The translations under genes and the position numbers were made by a program. This document shows positions 48,183 to 57,725 of a DNA stretch of 64,000 nt, piece by piece. Every line of letters starts with the position of its first letter. The first letter of the stretch is position 1. Under the pieces are notes generated by a model. It saw only the letters and a list, made by a program, of their open reading frames with translations. It had not been told where the DNA came from and ran no database searches. The DNA comes from Lysobacterales bacterium. GTDB lineage: Bacteria; Pseudomonadota; Gammaproteobacteria; Xanthomonadales; SZUA-36. The DNA lies in the NCBI GenBank assembly GCA_021648045.1, contig JAKITM010000004.1, forward strand, positions 1 to 64,000. Reading direction: 5' to 3'.

Positions 48183-49357
48183 AGACGCAGATCTCCGTGT
48201 TTAAGCAGATCGCCTTGTTTGATCTCACGCGAACCGCCTGTGACAGCCTTATGTTGGCCGCCGACTATCAGGCCGTAGCTGATGTTGTTAAAACTGCGGA
48301 ACACCATCAACTGACCAACAAACTCATCCGGCAAGGTGACTTTCTCGTTAACAGACCTTGTATCGTAGGCGGGTGTGCCTCTGACATACTTAGCCTTGTC
48401 GACTATCTCATTACCCGGGTGGAAAACTGAGAAAACATGGCCGGCTTTAACGCCCTGAGAAATACCTGCACTCAAAGCGACAACCCGAAAATGCCCGGCA
48501 TTCATCACATTGTCGCTAATGCTCAGCACATGCATATCTGCCGGCACCTGGTCGAGAACGCGTGGGTAAAAATTATTTTCATACACAAAAGCATCAACCG
48601 GGAGTAAACGATCACCGGGTTTAATCGCGCGCTTACCGCCTAATACCTCAAGAATTGCCGGGTCTCCGCTCTTAACTACCCTTACTCGGGCAACTTCATA
48701 CAATTCATAATCAACCACTGCATCTTTAGAGCTGAAAAAACCTGTGTCCCGTTTGGGCACATAGCCACCGAAGCGCGAGTTGCCCTGCTTGCGCCATTCT
48801 AAACCGCCATCCTTAAGTTGTTTGGCTTCATAAATAAAACTCAGCCCGACAACCACAAACTCTTTGCCGAAATCACCGCTTATCCCGCGGGCATAAGTAC
48901 GATCGCCGCGAACTGCATTCATCTGGTCTTCATTATTGGAAACAATGTAGGGCAGTTGATCAAACTCTTCTGCACTGATCACCCGCGGCTTGAGCAAGAT
49001 GTTGTCAATCACATCCAGCGGAATGGTGTTGATGGGTTCAGCATCCTTACGAATTTGTGGTTGAACACGATTCACCACTAATTGCGGCTGCCCGTCCACA
49101 TAAATTAGCGAAATCCGATCACCGGGATAAATCCAGTGCGGATCCGCAATTTGTGGGTTTGACTGCCAGATAGCCGGCCATTGCCACGGGTGCTGTAGAA
49201 ATCTACCCGATATATCCCATAGCGTATCGCCTTTAACAACGACATACTCCTGTGGATGATCGGCGCGTAATTGCACATCCTGTGCTTGAACTGTTGAAAA
49301 CCACGCCAGTGCAAAAATAAGCACAGTTAATTTGAGTCCAGTCATATTCCTTTTCAC
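48179..49357 (-). CDS. LysM-domain exported protein
   Basis: A 392-residue protein with a Sec signal (LTVLIFALAWFSTVQAQD) and one N-terminal LysM domain (about 37-88: EYVVVKGDTLWDISGRFL ... WIYPGDRISLIY) that binds peptidoglycan. The remaining 300 residues are beta-rich without a recognised enzyme motif. The start is GTG at 49357 behind GGGGGA; an ATG four codons later is also possible. LysM genes of this type regularly precede dprA and face def, as here. The stop overlaps the probable dprA CTG start. Confidence 0.92.
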   Translation of the reverse strand: MKRNMTGLKLTVLIFALAWFSTVQAQDVQLRADHPQEYVVVKGDTLWDISGRFLQHPWQWPAIWQSNPQIADPHWIYPGDRISLIYVDGQPQLVVNRVQPQIRKDAEPINTIPLDVIDNILLKPRVISAEEFDQLPYIVSNNEDQMNAVRGDRTYARGISGDFGKEFVVVGLSFIYEAKQLKDGGLEWRKQGNSRFGGYVPKRDTGFFSSKDAVVDYELYEVARVRVVKSGDPAILEVLGGKRAIKPGDRLLPVDAFVYENNFYPRVLDQVPADMHVLSISDNVMNAGHFRVVALSAGISQGVKAGHVFSVFHPGNEIVDKAKYVRGTPAYDTRSVNEKVTLPDEFVGQLMVFRSFNNISYGLIVGGQHKAVTGGSREIKQGDLLKHGDLRL

Positions 49358-49546
49358 TTTACAATCCCCCGGATCGGTTGGGTTAAGATAAAATTACCTA
49401 TAAATCGCTCGTTTAAATGAGGAAAAATGGAGCAAATACTGCATAAAATCAGGCTTGCTTCTTGTTATTTCATGGCATCTAGCCATAATCCTCACTTATC
49501 ATCATAATTCGTTAGCTGGAAAACTTCACCTGTTTATTGGAAATCT

Positions 49547-50071
49547 ATGGCAATACTTAACATTATTGAATTCCCGGATCCGCGTTTACGCACCGTAGCT
49601 AAAGCGGTTGAGGCGGTAAATGAGGGCATTCGCCAACTCGCCGCCGATATGCTGGAAACCATGTACGACGCGCCTGGCATCGGTCTTGCGGCTACCCAAA
49701 TCAACATTCACAAGCAACTTTTGGTGCTCGATGTCAGTGATGAGCGCGACCAACCAATGGTTTTTATAAATCCGGAAATTTTAATCAAAGACGGCATTCA
49801 AACTTATGAAGAAGGTTGCTTATCGGTGCCCGGATTTACCGCCGAAGTTCAACGCGCCGAAGAAATTCGAGTAAAAGCCCTCAACGAAAAGGGTGAATTT
49901 TTTGAAATTGAGGCACACGGACTGCTCGCTATTTGCATCCAGCACGAAATGGATCACCTCAAGGGCAAATTGTTTGTTGATTATTTGTCACCACTTAAAC
50001 GCCAGCGCTTGCAGAAAAAACTTGAAAAGCAACGCAAGGCCGACAAACTGGAAGCGCAGAAACAGCTTTAA
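49547..50071 (+). CDS. def: Peptide deformylase
   Basis: Removes the formyl group from nascent proteins. The metal site is complete in the 174 residues: motif 1 [12 protein letters not shown], motif 2 EEGCLSVPG with the cysteine ligand, motif 3 [17 protein letters not shown] with both histidines and the glutamate. It starts the def-fmt-rsmB run, diverging from the lysM gene; fmt begins 5 bp after the stop. Confidence 0.98.
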   Translation: MAILNIIEFPDPRLRTVAKAVEAVNEGIRQLAADMLETMYDAPGIGLAATQINIHKQLLVLDVSDERDQPMVFINPEILIKDGIQTYEEGCLSVPGFTAEVQRAEEIRVKALNEKGEFFEIEAHGLLAICIQHEMDHLKGKLFVDYLSPLKRQRLQKKLEKQRKADKLEAQKQL

Positions 50072-50075
50072 TCGA

Positions 50076-51044
50076 ATGCCAACAAATTCAAATAAACCTA
50101 AACCTCTGAGGATCGGCTTTGCCGGCACCCCGGATTTTGCCGCTGAAAGCCTTCAGGCGCTGCTACAGAGCAAATACCAGCTGGTTGCCGTCTACACTCA
50201 GCCTGACCGTCCTGCCGGGCGTGGGCGCTCGCTGAGCATGAGCCCGGTTAAACAACTGGCCGAGCAGCATCAGGTTCCGGTGTATCAACCGCAAAGCCTG
50301 CGAGATACCGACGCGATTGCTGAATTAAAAGCCCTGAAGCTGGATCTTCTGATCGTTGTTGCCTACGGACTGATACTCCCACAAGAGGTTCTGAATATTC
50401 CAAGCATGGGCTGTTGGAATGTGCATGCCTCTCTGTTGCCACGCTGGCGGGGTGCCGCGCCCATCCAGCGAGCCATCCAGGCAGGTGATCAACAAACCGG
50501 GGTGTGCATTATGCAAATGGATGCCGGTCTCGATACCGGCCCGGTACTGCATCGCATTAGTACTGCAATATCAGCAAACGAAACTGGTGGCAGCCTGCAC
50601 GACCGACTGGCACAATTGGGCAGCCAGGCACTGCTGGAAACCCTCAGCGCAGCAGATCGCGAAAAACTAGCACAAGCTGAGATACAGCCCGAACAAGGCA
50701 TCAGTTACGCACACAAACTAAGCAAGGCGGATGCCCAGGTCGACTGGCATCAACCGGCTGAAGTTATCGAGAGAAGCATTCGCGCTTTTGACCCCTGGCC
50801 GGTCGCCTGGGCCATGTTGGATGCAGAGCGAATCCGAATCTTTAGTGCGCAAATAATAGCCACCACTAGCGATTCAACACCCGGGACTATCCTTGCCATC
50901 AGCGAAACCGGCATCCGTGTTGCCTGTGGTGTGGGTCAACTGGAAATAAGCTGCTTACAAAAAGCCGGGGGCAAAAAAATAAGTGCCGCTGACTATTACA
51001 ATGCCAGCCGGCAAAGCGCCGGCAAACAACAGGTCAAATTATGA
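50076..51044 (+). CDS. fmt: Methionyl-tRNA formyltransferase
   Basis: Formylates initiator Met-tRNA with 10-formyl-THF. The 322-residue protein starts MPTNSNKPKPLRIGFAGTPD at ATG 50076; the folate-binding and catalytic region is HASLLPRWRGAAPIQRAI with MQMDAGLDTGPVL. The C-terminal OB-like domain includes IRAFDPWPVAWAML. The frame is open further upstream across the def gene, but that part is not coding. It overlaps rsmB by 4 bp. Confidence 0.97.
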   Translation: MPTNSNKPKPLRIGFAGTPDFAAESLQALLQSKYQLVAVYTQPDRPAGRGRSLSMSPVKQLAEQHQVPVYQPQSLRDTDAIAELKALKLDLLIVVAYGLILPQEVLNIPSMGCWNVHASLLPRWRGAAPIQRAIQAGDQQTGVCIMQMDAGLDTGPVLHRISTAISANETGGSLHDRLAQLGSQALLETLSAADREKLAQAEIQPEQGISYAHKLSKADAQVDWHQPAEVIERSIRAFDPWPVAWAMLDAERIRIFSAQIIATTSDSTPGTILAISETGIRVACGVGQLEISCLQKAGGKKISAADYYNASRQSAGKQQVKL

Positions 51045-52369
51045 AAACCGCCCGACTAACCTGCCTTCGGGTACTGCTAGCCACTTCTCCGGCGAAGGGA
51101 AAAAAGAGCATGTCACTGGACGCTGCACTCGCCAACTACCTACCAAAACTGGAAGAGTCCCGCGACCGGGCGCTAACCCAGCGGCTCGCCTACGCCACCT
51201 TGCGCTGGTTGGGGGCAACAGAATATTTCAGCGGAAAATTGTTGAAAAAACCATTAAAAAACAAAGACCGAGATATCTATCTATTGATCCAGCTCGGCCT
51301 GGTTCAGCTTTGGCGCGAAGAAATCCCGGCGCATGCAGCCGTGCATGAAACGGCCGCTGTCGCTCGTGGGCTGGGTAAACCCTGGGCGGTTTCACTGATT
51401 AATGGGGTCTTAAGAAACTTTCAACGCCAGCGCGAAATCTTGGAAGCAGGATTAGCACAATCCCCTGCACGCTGGTCGTCCCCGGACTGGTTAATCCAGC
51501 GTCTACAAGCAGCCTGGCCAAAACACTGGCAGGCTATTTTAAGCGCCAATAACCAACAGGCACCGATGTGGCTACGGGTTAATTTGATCAAACACAGTCG
51601 TGAAGATTACCTAAAACAATTGCAAGCAGAAGGCATTGCTGCGACTGCCGGTGGCTGGACCAAAGCCGCTATCCGCCTTGAACAAGCCTGCCCCGTAAAT
51701 CGCTTACCCGGTTTTAGTGAGGGTGCAGTATCAGTACAGGATTCAGCGGCTCAACTAGCGGCGGAAATTCTTAACCCACAAGCCGGTGACCGGGTACTTG
51801 ATGCCTGTGCCGCACCCGGCAGTAAAACCTGCCACCTGTTGGAGCTTGAGCCAAAAATTTCTGAAGTCACCGCACTCGACAGCAGCGCTACAAGGCTGGA
51901 GCGGGTCAGCGAAAACCTGCAACGCCTCAACCTAGATGCCAAAATACTCACTGGGGATGCCACCAAACCCGCAGACTGGTGGGACGGGCAAACTTATGAC
52001 CGTATCCTGCTCGATGCCCCTTGCTCATCCCTCGGGGTTATTCGTCGACATCCGGATATCAACTGGCGTCGCCAGCCTGCTGACATCGACACAGTGCAAC
52101 AGATTCAATTTGAAATTCTCAGCAGTTGCTGGAAACTACTGAAACCCGGCGGGAAATTGCTGTATGTCACCTGCTCTGTGTTACCAACGGAAAACCAGGC
52201 GGTGATTGAACGCTGGCTGGCTACGGTCGACAATGCCCGCACACTACCGCTCAGTACCGACTGGGGTTTGAGCGCCGGTACCGGCCGCCAAATTATACCG
52301 GGCGAGGATGAGCACGGAAACGATGGCGACGGGTTTTTCTACTGTCTGCTGGAAAAGAACAATCAATGA
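51041..52369 (+). CDS. rsmB: 16S rRNA (cytosine-967-C5)-methyltransferase
   Basis: Methylates C967 of 16S rRNA. An N-terminal NusB-like RNA-binding domain (about 1-140, with LAYATLRWLGATEYF and HAAVHETAAVARGLGKPW) precedes the methyltransferase. The SAM loop is VLDACAAPGSKTCHL; the two catalytic-type cysteines are in LLDAPCSSLGVIRRHPDINW and LLYVTCSVLPTENQAV. At 442 residues it has normal length. ATGA overlaps with both fmt and the next gene show translational coupling. Confidence 0.97.
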   Translation: MKTARLTCLRVLLATSPAKGKKSMSLDAALANYLPKLEESRDRALTQRLAYATLRWLGATEYFSGKLLKKPLKNKDRDIYLLIQLGLVQLWREEIPAHAAVHETAAVARGLGKPWAVSLINGVLRNFQRQREILEAGLAQSPARWSSPDWLIQRLQAAWPKHWQAILSANNQQAPMWLRVNLIKHSREDYLKQLQAEGIAATAGGWTKAAIRLEQACPVNRLPGFSEGAVSVQDSAAQLAAEILNPQAGDRVLDACAAPGSKTCHLLELEPKISEVTALDSSATRLERVSENLQRLNLDAKILTGDATKPADWWDGQTYDRILLDAPCSSLGVIRRHPDINWRRQPADIDTVQQIQFEILSSCWKLLKPGGKLLYVTCSVLPTENQAVIERWLATVDNARTLPLSTDWGLSAGTGRQIIPGEDEHGNDGDGFFYCLLEKNNQ

Positions 52370-52929
52370 ATCTCTGCAACGCCAGATTGCTGTTGCTGCT
52401 GACAGTCACCCTGCTACTCGGTGCCTGCAATAATGGCGAACAAAGCGATCCTTTTTTTAAGGTCAAGTCTGTTGAGGCTGATGTAAACACCCAACCCATA
52501 AAAGTTTATGCCGAGGTGGAACTGAAGTTTTCCCCGGCGGTTGAGGAGGCCTTGAACAAAGGCGTGAGCATTCCAATCAAAGCCATTGCCAGAATTACTA
52601 ACGATGACCGCCTCGGCTGGACCATTATCGACCATGGTCTACGCTGGGAAATTCACTATCTGCCCTTGTCCCGGCGTTATCAGCTAAAAGACCTACGCAG
52701 CAAACAGGCCACTACCTGGCCGCGGCTACGACATGCGCTTGGAGCGCTGCGGCGGATCACTATTGAATTACCGCCAACTGAACTTGAGCCCGGAAATTAC
52801 CGTGTTGAGCTTAAAATCTTCCTCGACCGCAGAAAATTGCCGGCCCCTATGCGTTTGCCTTCACTGGTATCATCAGACTGGCAACTGGAGACTAACTGGT
52901 ATAAATGGCCGTTTCAGATCACAAAATAA
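52366..52929 (+). CDS. DUF4390 lipoprotein
   Basis: A 187-residue protein with a lipoprotein signal (LLLLLTVTLLLGACNNG, lipobox LGAC). The rest is a beta-rich DUF4390 domain, for example VYAEVELKFSPAVEEALNKG and DHGLRWEIHYLPLSRRYQL. Genes of this family sit between rsmB and ntrY in Pseudomonas-like chromosomes, and it overlaps both neighbours here. Its role is unknown; the position suggests a link to envelope sensing by NtrY. Confidence 0.88.
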   Translation: MNLCNARLLLLLTVTLLLGACNNGEQSDPFFKVKSVEADVNTQPIKVYAEVELKFSPAVEEALNKGVSIPIKAIARITNDDRLGWTIIDHGLRWEIHYLPLSRRYQLKDLRSKQATTWPRLRHALGALRRITIELPPTELEPGNYRVELKIFLDRRKLPAPMRLPSLVSSDWQLETNWYKWPFQITK

Positions 52930-55115
52930 GGCGCCTGCTGTTTAAAACTCTGCCGATTGCTGCCGGTTTAATCCTGCTGTTGGGAGCATTATTCCTGATC
53001 GCGGATGTTAAAGAAGGCTCTGACCGCTTCGCCCGACACTATGTCTGGGTGCTGGTGCTCACCATTGCTGCACTGGTAGTCATGTTGGTATCTATCGGCG
53101 CACGCCTAATTAAACTCTATCGCCAGGTGCGCCAAGAAAAACCAGGCGCCCGACTGACCGCCACCATGGTGCGCAGTTTTTTGGTGCTGACCATCCCTCC
53201 AGCACTGATCGTGTTCTTATTTTCCATTCAGTTTTTGAATGAAACCATCAATGGCTGGTTTGATGTCAAAGTGGAATCTGCACTGTCGGATTCTATTGAA
53301 CTCGGGCAAAAATTTCTGGATATGCAAACCTTGCAGGCGCGTAATCGGGTGCATGAAATTGCTAGGGAAATTGATATGACTCCGGGCAGCCAGCTGGCAA
53401 CCCAGTTACTGCGCCGGGTGAGTGCCTCTGGCCCGGTGGAATTATCGGTGATGGACTACCGTGGGCGGATTTTCCGTACAGCCAATATCGACCCCAACGA
53501 ACTCGTACCCAGTCGGCCAAATGACTTCGCACTGCTGCAAGCCACCGAGCGCGGAACCTATGCGGCCGCTGAACCCACCAGCGGTGGTAATTTACAGGTG
53601 CGCGTGCTCAGCCAGCTACCCTATCCGCGAGAGGGGACTAATTATCTGATCCAAGCGCTTTATCCGCTGCCGCAAAATTTTACCGAGCTGGCGGGTAATA
53701 TCCAATCAGAATATGAGCGTTTTCAAAGGGTTGACTACCTACGCGATTCGCTTAAACGCAGCTTTACCCTGATTTTATCGCTGGTAATGATGATCAGTAT
53801 TCTGCTGACCATTCTGGCAGCATTGAATGTGGCCAGACGCATGGTGCGGCCTATTTCCGAGCTGGCCGCCGCCACCGAATCCGTCGCCGGGGGCGACCTT
53901 GAACGCGTGATTGTGAGCAAACAACAAGATGAGCTCGGCTTTCTGGTGCATTCATTCAACCTGATGACCACCGAACTGAAACAAGCCAGTCGGCAAAACA
54001 AACAGGCACATGATCTCCTGCAGCGCCAGCGGGAATACCTGCGCACTGTTCTCAGCCGACTGTCTGCCGGGGTGATGTCTATTGATGGTGACGGTCGCCT
54101 GATTACCAGCAATGAAAGCAGCGGCAACATACTGGCTATCCCCTTACAACAGCTTGAGAGTAATACCCTAGCTGATATTACCAACCGCTACCCGCTGATA
54201 AAACCACTCGCCGAGCGGATTCAAAAGGCCATCGAATTGGGCGAAAATACCTGGCGCGAAGAACTCAAATTAACCCGAGATGGCAGCCCGTTGGTATTGA
54301 TGTGCCGTGGCTCTTTATTGCCGGAGCACGATAACGCAGTCGCGGGCCTGGTGGTGGTATTTGATGATGTAACAGTACTCGATCAGGCCCAACGAGAAGC
54401 CGCATGGGCAGAGGCCGCCAGAAGGATGGCGCACGAGGTAAAAAACCCGCTGACTCCAATCCGCCTGTCCGCCGAACGCCTACAATATAAGCTGGCGAGC
54501 AAGCTGGATGAAAAAGATCGGGCGATGCTTCAGCGCGCCACTGATACCATTGTCAACCAGGTGGATGCGCTCAAGGATCTGGTCGATGATTTTGGCGATT
54601 ACGCTCAAGATACAGCCACCAATGTTGGCCTCAGCCAGGGGTTGGCAAAGCTCAATCTCGATGCCTTGATTCGGGAAGTTGCCGGCATGTATGCTGATCC
54701 GCAGCGGCCGGATCTCATCCGCTTTCAGCTGGCAGCTGGTGCCCAACCCATGACCGGAAATAGCGGCCAGCTGCGACAATTACTGCATAATTTAATCCGC
54801 AATGCCACTGAGGCTGTCAACGGCAAGGCTGATGCCAGAATTGAAATCCGCAGTAGCATCATCAGCAAGCCCCGCGAGTCCAACAAAGACTCTCTGACAA
54901 ATTTAGTTCTTGAAATTCTCGATAACGGCAATGGCATCGACAAAGCCATCAGCGAGCGGCTTTTTCAACCCGGCACCACCAGCAAGCCCGGCGGCAGCGG
55001 TCTGGGTCTGGTTATATCGCATAAAATTGTCAGCGCCCATAAAGGCAGTATTCAGCTGCGTAATCGCGCGCATGGCGGGGCTGTGGTTGAAGTCCATTTT
55101 CCGCTGCAAGCCTGA
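52905..55115 (+). CDS. ntrY: Sensor histidine kinase, NtrY-like
   Basis: A 736-residue membrane kinase. Membrane helices lie at about 14-33, 47-66, 90-110 and 285-305, with a roughly 170-residue periplasmic loop before the last. HAMP (VARRMVRPISELAAATESVA), a PAS domain, and the kinase core follow: the phospho-accepting His in RRMAHEVKNPLTPIRLSAERL, N-box QLLHNLIRNATEAV, G boxes LDNGNGID and GGSGLGLVIS. The start overlaps the DUF4390 gene. Its cognate regulator ntrX is usually next, but here a 5-kb opp operon on the other strand lies between them. Confidence 0.94.
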   Translation: MAVSDHKIRRLLFKTLPIAAGLILLLGALFLIADVKEGSDRFARHYVWVLVLTIAALVVMLVSIGARLIKLYRQVRQEKPGARLTATMVRSFLVLTIPPALIVFLFSIQFLNETINGWFDVKVESALSDSIELGQKFLDMQTLQARNRVHEIAREIDMTPGSQLATQLLRRVSASGPVELSVMDYRGRIFRTANIDPNELVPSRPNDFALLQATERGTYAAAEPTSGGNLQVRVLSQLPYPREGTNYLIQALYPLPQNFTELAGNIQSEYERFQRVDYLRDSLKRSFTLILSLVMMISILLTILAALNVARRMVRPISELAAATESVAGGDLERVIVSKQQDELGFLVHSFNLMTTELKQASRQNKQAHDLLQRQREYLRTVLSRLSAGVMSIDGDGRLITSNESSGNILAIPLQQLESNTLADITNRYPLIKPLAERIQKAIELGENTWREELKLTRDGSPLVLMCRGSLLPEHDNAVAGLVVVFDDVTVLDQAQREAAWAEAARRMAHEVKNPLTPIRLSAERLQYKLASKLDEKDRAMLQRATDTIVNQVDALKDLVDDFGDYAQDTATNVGLSQGLAKLNLDALIREVAGMYADPQRPDLIRFQLAAGAQPMTGNSGQLRQLLHNLIRNATEAVNGKADARIEIRSSIISKPRESNKDSLTNLVLEILDNGNGIDKAISERLFQPGTTSKPGGSGLGLVISHKIVSAHKGSIQLRNRAHGGAVVEVHFPLQA

Positions 55116-55193
55116 GGTAAATTTAGAAGCATTAATACTTATTATTACCCGTACTTTTCGGTAAACTAGGCTACCACTCTGATTGCTTGAAAC

Positions 55194-56783
55194 TTAACCA
55201 AGCAGCGCTCTACCGGGTATCGATTGCAACAGCTGGCGGGTATATTCCTGTTGCGGATTTTCGAACAACTCCTTACCGCTGCCCTGTTCCACAATTTCAC
55301 CTTTGTACAACACTACAATGCGGTCGGCAATGTGTTTTACCACCGCCAGATCGTGGGATACAAACAGCATGGTTAGGCCATATTCTTTGCCTAAATCCAG
55401 CATTAAATCCAGTATTTGTGCCTGAATAGTTACATCAAGTGCCGACACCGGCTCATCGGCAACAATGAATTCAGGCCGGGTTGCCAGCGCCCTGCCAATG
55501 GCGATACGCTGGCGCTGACCACCGGAAAACTCATGCGGATATTTGCGCACAAAGCCACGCGCCAAACCGACATCATCCATCAGTTTTAGAACCCCTTGCT
55601 CGACGGTTTTCTTGGTCTCAATTTTGTGCAGTAGCAAAGGCTCGGCGAGGGTGTCATAAACCGACATGCGCGGGTTCAACGAGGCATACGGATCCTGAAA
55701 AATCATTTGCATGCGACTGCGCATTTTCTTCAAGCTCTGGCCTTCCATTTCAGTGAGGTCAATACCATCAAAACTAATGCTTCCAGAAGTAATGGGTACC
55801 AACCTTAAAATGGACCGACCCAGAGTCGATTTACCGCTGCCGGACTCGCCCACCAGGCCCAATATTTCACCTTTACGAATATCCAAGCTGACATCTTTGA
55901 TGGCTTTTACTGGTTCTTTATTCTTACCCTGGCCAAACCAGGTATTTAAATTTCGGATAGAAATGAGGGCTTCGGACTGGGTCTCAGAAACCACCTTAGT
56001 GCCCGCCGGAATAGCTGCCAATAAAGCTCGGGTGTAGGGATGTTGCGCATTTTTGAAAATTCTTTGGCGATCACCGTGCTCTACCACTTTACCTTTTTTC
56101 ATCACAATAATCTGATCTGCAATATCCGCCACTACGGCAAGATCGTGGCTGATAAAAATTATTCCAATGCTGTGCTTTTTTTGCAGATCGGCCATCAGCT
56201 TCAAAATTTGTGCCTGAATGGTTACATCTAATGCGGTAGTGGGTTCATCGGCAATCAATAATTTAGGTTCATTGATAAGCGCCATTGCAATCATCACCCG
56301 CTGCCGCATACCACCAGAAAACTCGTGAGGGTAACTGTCGATGGTTGAATGCGGATCGCGTATACCGACTTCTTCCAACAACTCGATGGCGTGCTGACGG
56401 GCCTCTGTTTTTGCCATTCCTTTATGATAAACAATAGGTTCCATCAGCTGATGGCCAATGGTCATATAAGGATTAAGGCAGGTCATCGGATCCTGGAATA
56501 TCATCGCGATATCCCGGCCACGAATATGGCGTAATTCCGATTCCGACAACTGTAATAAATCATTGCCTTCAAACACCGCGCTACCACCCTCAATTTTACC
56601 CGGTGGCATGGGTATCAAGCCCAACAGACTGTAGCAGGCAACCGACTTTCCAGAGCCCGACTCACCGATGATGGCAGTGATTTTTCCGGTTTCTACAGTA
56701 AAACTGATATCGTCTACTGCTTTTACCTCACCGTTACGCGTGTGGAAGCTGACTTTAAGATTTTGAACATTCAATAATGACAT
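55194..56783 (-). CDS. Fused peptide ABC transporter ATPase (OppD-OppF / YejF type)
   Basis: One 529-residue chain with two complete ABC domains. First: [52 protein letters not shown]. Second (from about 275): [54 protein letters not shown]. This corresponds to YejF-like transporters of microcin-C/peptide type rather than separate OppD and OppF. The Cys-rich Opp extension of the first operon's ATPases is absent. It is the last gene of the operon, 18 bp after the permease. Confidence 0.93.
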   Translation of the reverse strand: MSLLNVQNLKVSFHTRNGEVKAVDDISFTVETGKITAIIGESGSGKSVACYSLLGLIPMPPGKIEGGSAVFEGNDLLQLSESELRHIRGRDIAMIFQDPMTCLNPYMTIGHQLMEPIVYHKGMAKTEARQHAIELLEEVGIRDPHSTIDSYPHEFSGGMRQRVMIAMALINEPKLLIADEPTTALDVTIQAQILKLMADLQKKHSIGIIFISHDLAVVADIADQIIVMKKGKVVEHGDRQRIFKNAQHPYTRALLAAIPAGTKVVSETQSEALISIRNLNTWFGQGKNKEPVKAIKDVSLDIRKGEILGLVGESGSGKSTLGRSILRLVPITSGSISFDGIDLTEMEGQSLKKMRSRMQMIFQDPYASLNPRMSVYDTLAEPLLLHKIETKKTVEQGVLKLMDDVGLARGFVRKYPHEFSGGQRQRIAIGRALATRPEFIVADEPVSALDVTIQAQILDLMLDLGKEYGLTMLFVSHDLAVVKHIADRIVVLYKGEIVEQGSGKELFENPQQEYTRQLLQSIPGRALLG

Positions 56784-56801
56784 AATAAATTATTCCTTGG
56801 C

Positions 56802-57725
56802 CTAGTCTTTAGAGCTACGCACATCGAGCGCATCGCGCAGGCCATCACCTAAAAAGTTCAGGGAAAACAAGGTTAAGGCGAGTGCCAACCCAGGGAAAAT
56901 TAGCAACCAGGGGAACTCTTCCATGGTTTCCGCACCATAGGAAATTAACAGGCCCCAAGAGGTTTGCGGTGGTTGAATTCCCAAACCCAAAAAGCTTAAA
57001 AAGGCTTCCAGCAACATCACCCCGGGAATGGTCAGCGTGGTGTAAACAATAATTGGACCCAAGGCATTGGGCACCAAGTGCTTACGAATAATAGCCACCG
57101 GCCCAAGGCCCAGAGAAACGGCTGCTTCGACAAATTCTTGCTGTCTGAGGGCTTGCACCTGACTGCGCATAATACGCGCCATAGTCAGCCACTCGACCAT
57201 GCCAATAGCCAAAAACAGCAACAACAAATTGCGCCCAAACACCACCATTAGCAATATGATAAAAATCATAAATGGTAAGGCATAAAGTATGTCTACTAGG
57301 CGCATCATGGCGGCATCAGTTCTACCGCCAACATAGCCCGCAAGCGCACCGTAGGTAACCCCGATAAGCAAGGCAACGGCGGTTGCCACAAAGCCCACCG
57401 CAAGTGAAATTCGCCCGCCATACATAATCAGAGTCATTAGGTCCCGACCAAAAATATCGGTGCCCAACCAATGCTGGGCCGAGGGTGGGGTAGCGCCTAA
57501 ATCGAGGTTCTGTTGTTCGTAACCATAGGGCGCAATCCAAGGGGTCAGCAGGGCAATGAGACTAAACAGCACTAACACTGCCAGGCCGAACAGCGCCATC
57601 CTATTTTTCTTCAGCCGGGCCCAGGCATCCTTCCACAAGGAAGTGCCTTGTTCAGCCATGGCAATGTCACTGATTTTGTTATTTGGGACAGGGTTGTCGT
57701 TGCCGGTATTTTCAATCGATGTCAT
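56802..57725 (-). CDS. Peptide ABC transporter permease, OppC-like
   Basis: A 307-residue inner-membrane permease: first helix NRMALFGLAVLVLFSLIALL, HWLGTDIFGRDLMTLIMYGG, the ATPase-docking loop VEAAVSLGLGPVAIIRKHLV and the end GDGLRDALDVRSS. It is strongly similar to the permease at 19882, so the two operons are paralogous. The start overlaps the upstream oppB-like gene by 4 bp. Confidence 0.93.
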   Translation of the reverse strand: MTSIENTGNDNPVPNNKISDIAMAEQGTSLWKDAWARLKKNRMALFGLAVLVLFSLIALLTPWIAPYGYEQQNLDLGATPPSAQHWLGTDIFGRDLMTLIMYGGRISLAVGFVATAVALLIGVTYGALAGYVGGRTDAAMMRLVDILYALPFMIFIILLMVVFGRNLLLLFLAIGMVEWLTMARIMRSQVQALRQQEFVEAAVSLGLGPVAIIRKHLVPNALGPIIVYTTLTIPGVMLLEAFLSFLGLGIQPPQTSWGLLISYGAETMEEFPWLLIFPGLALALTLFSLNFLGDGLRDALDVRSSKD

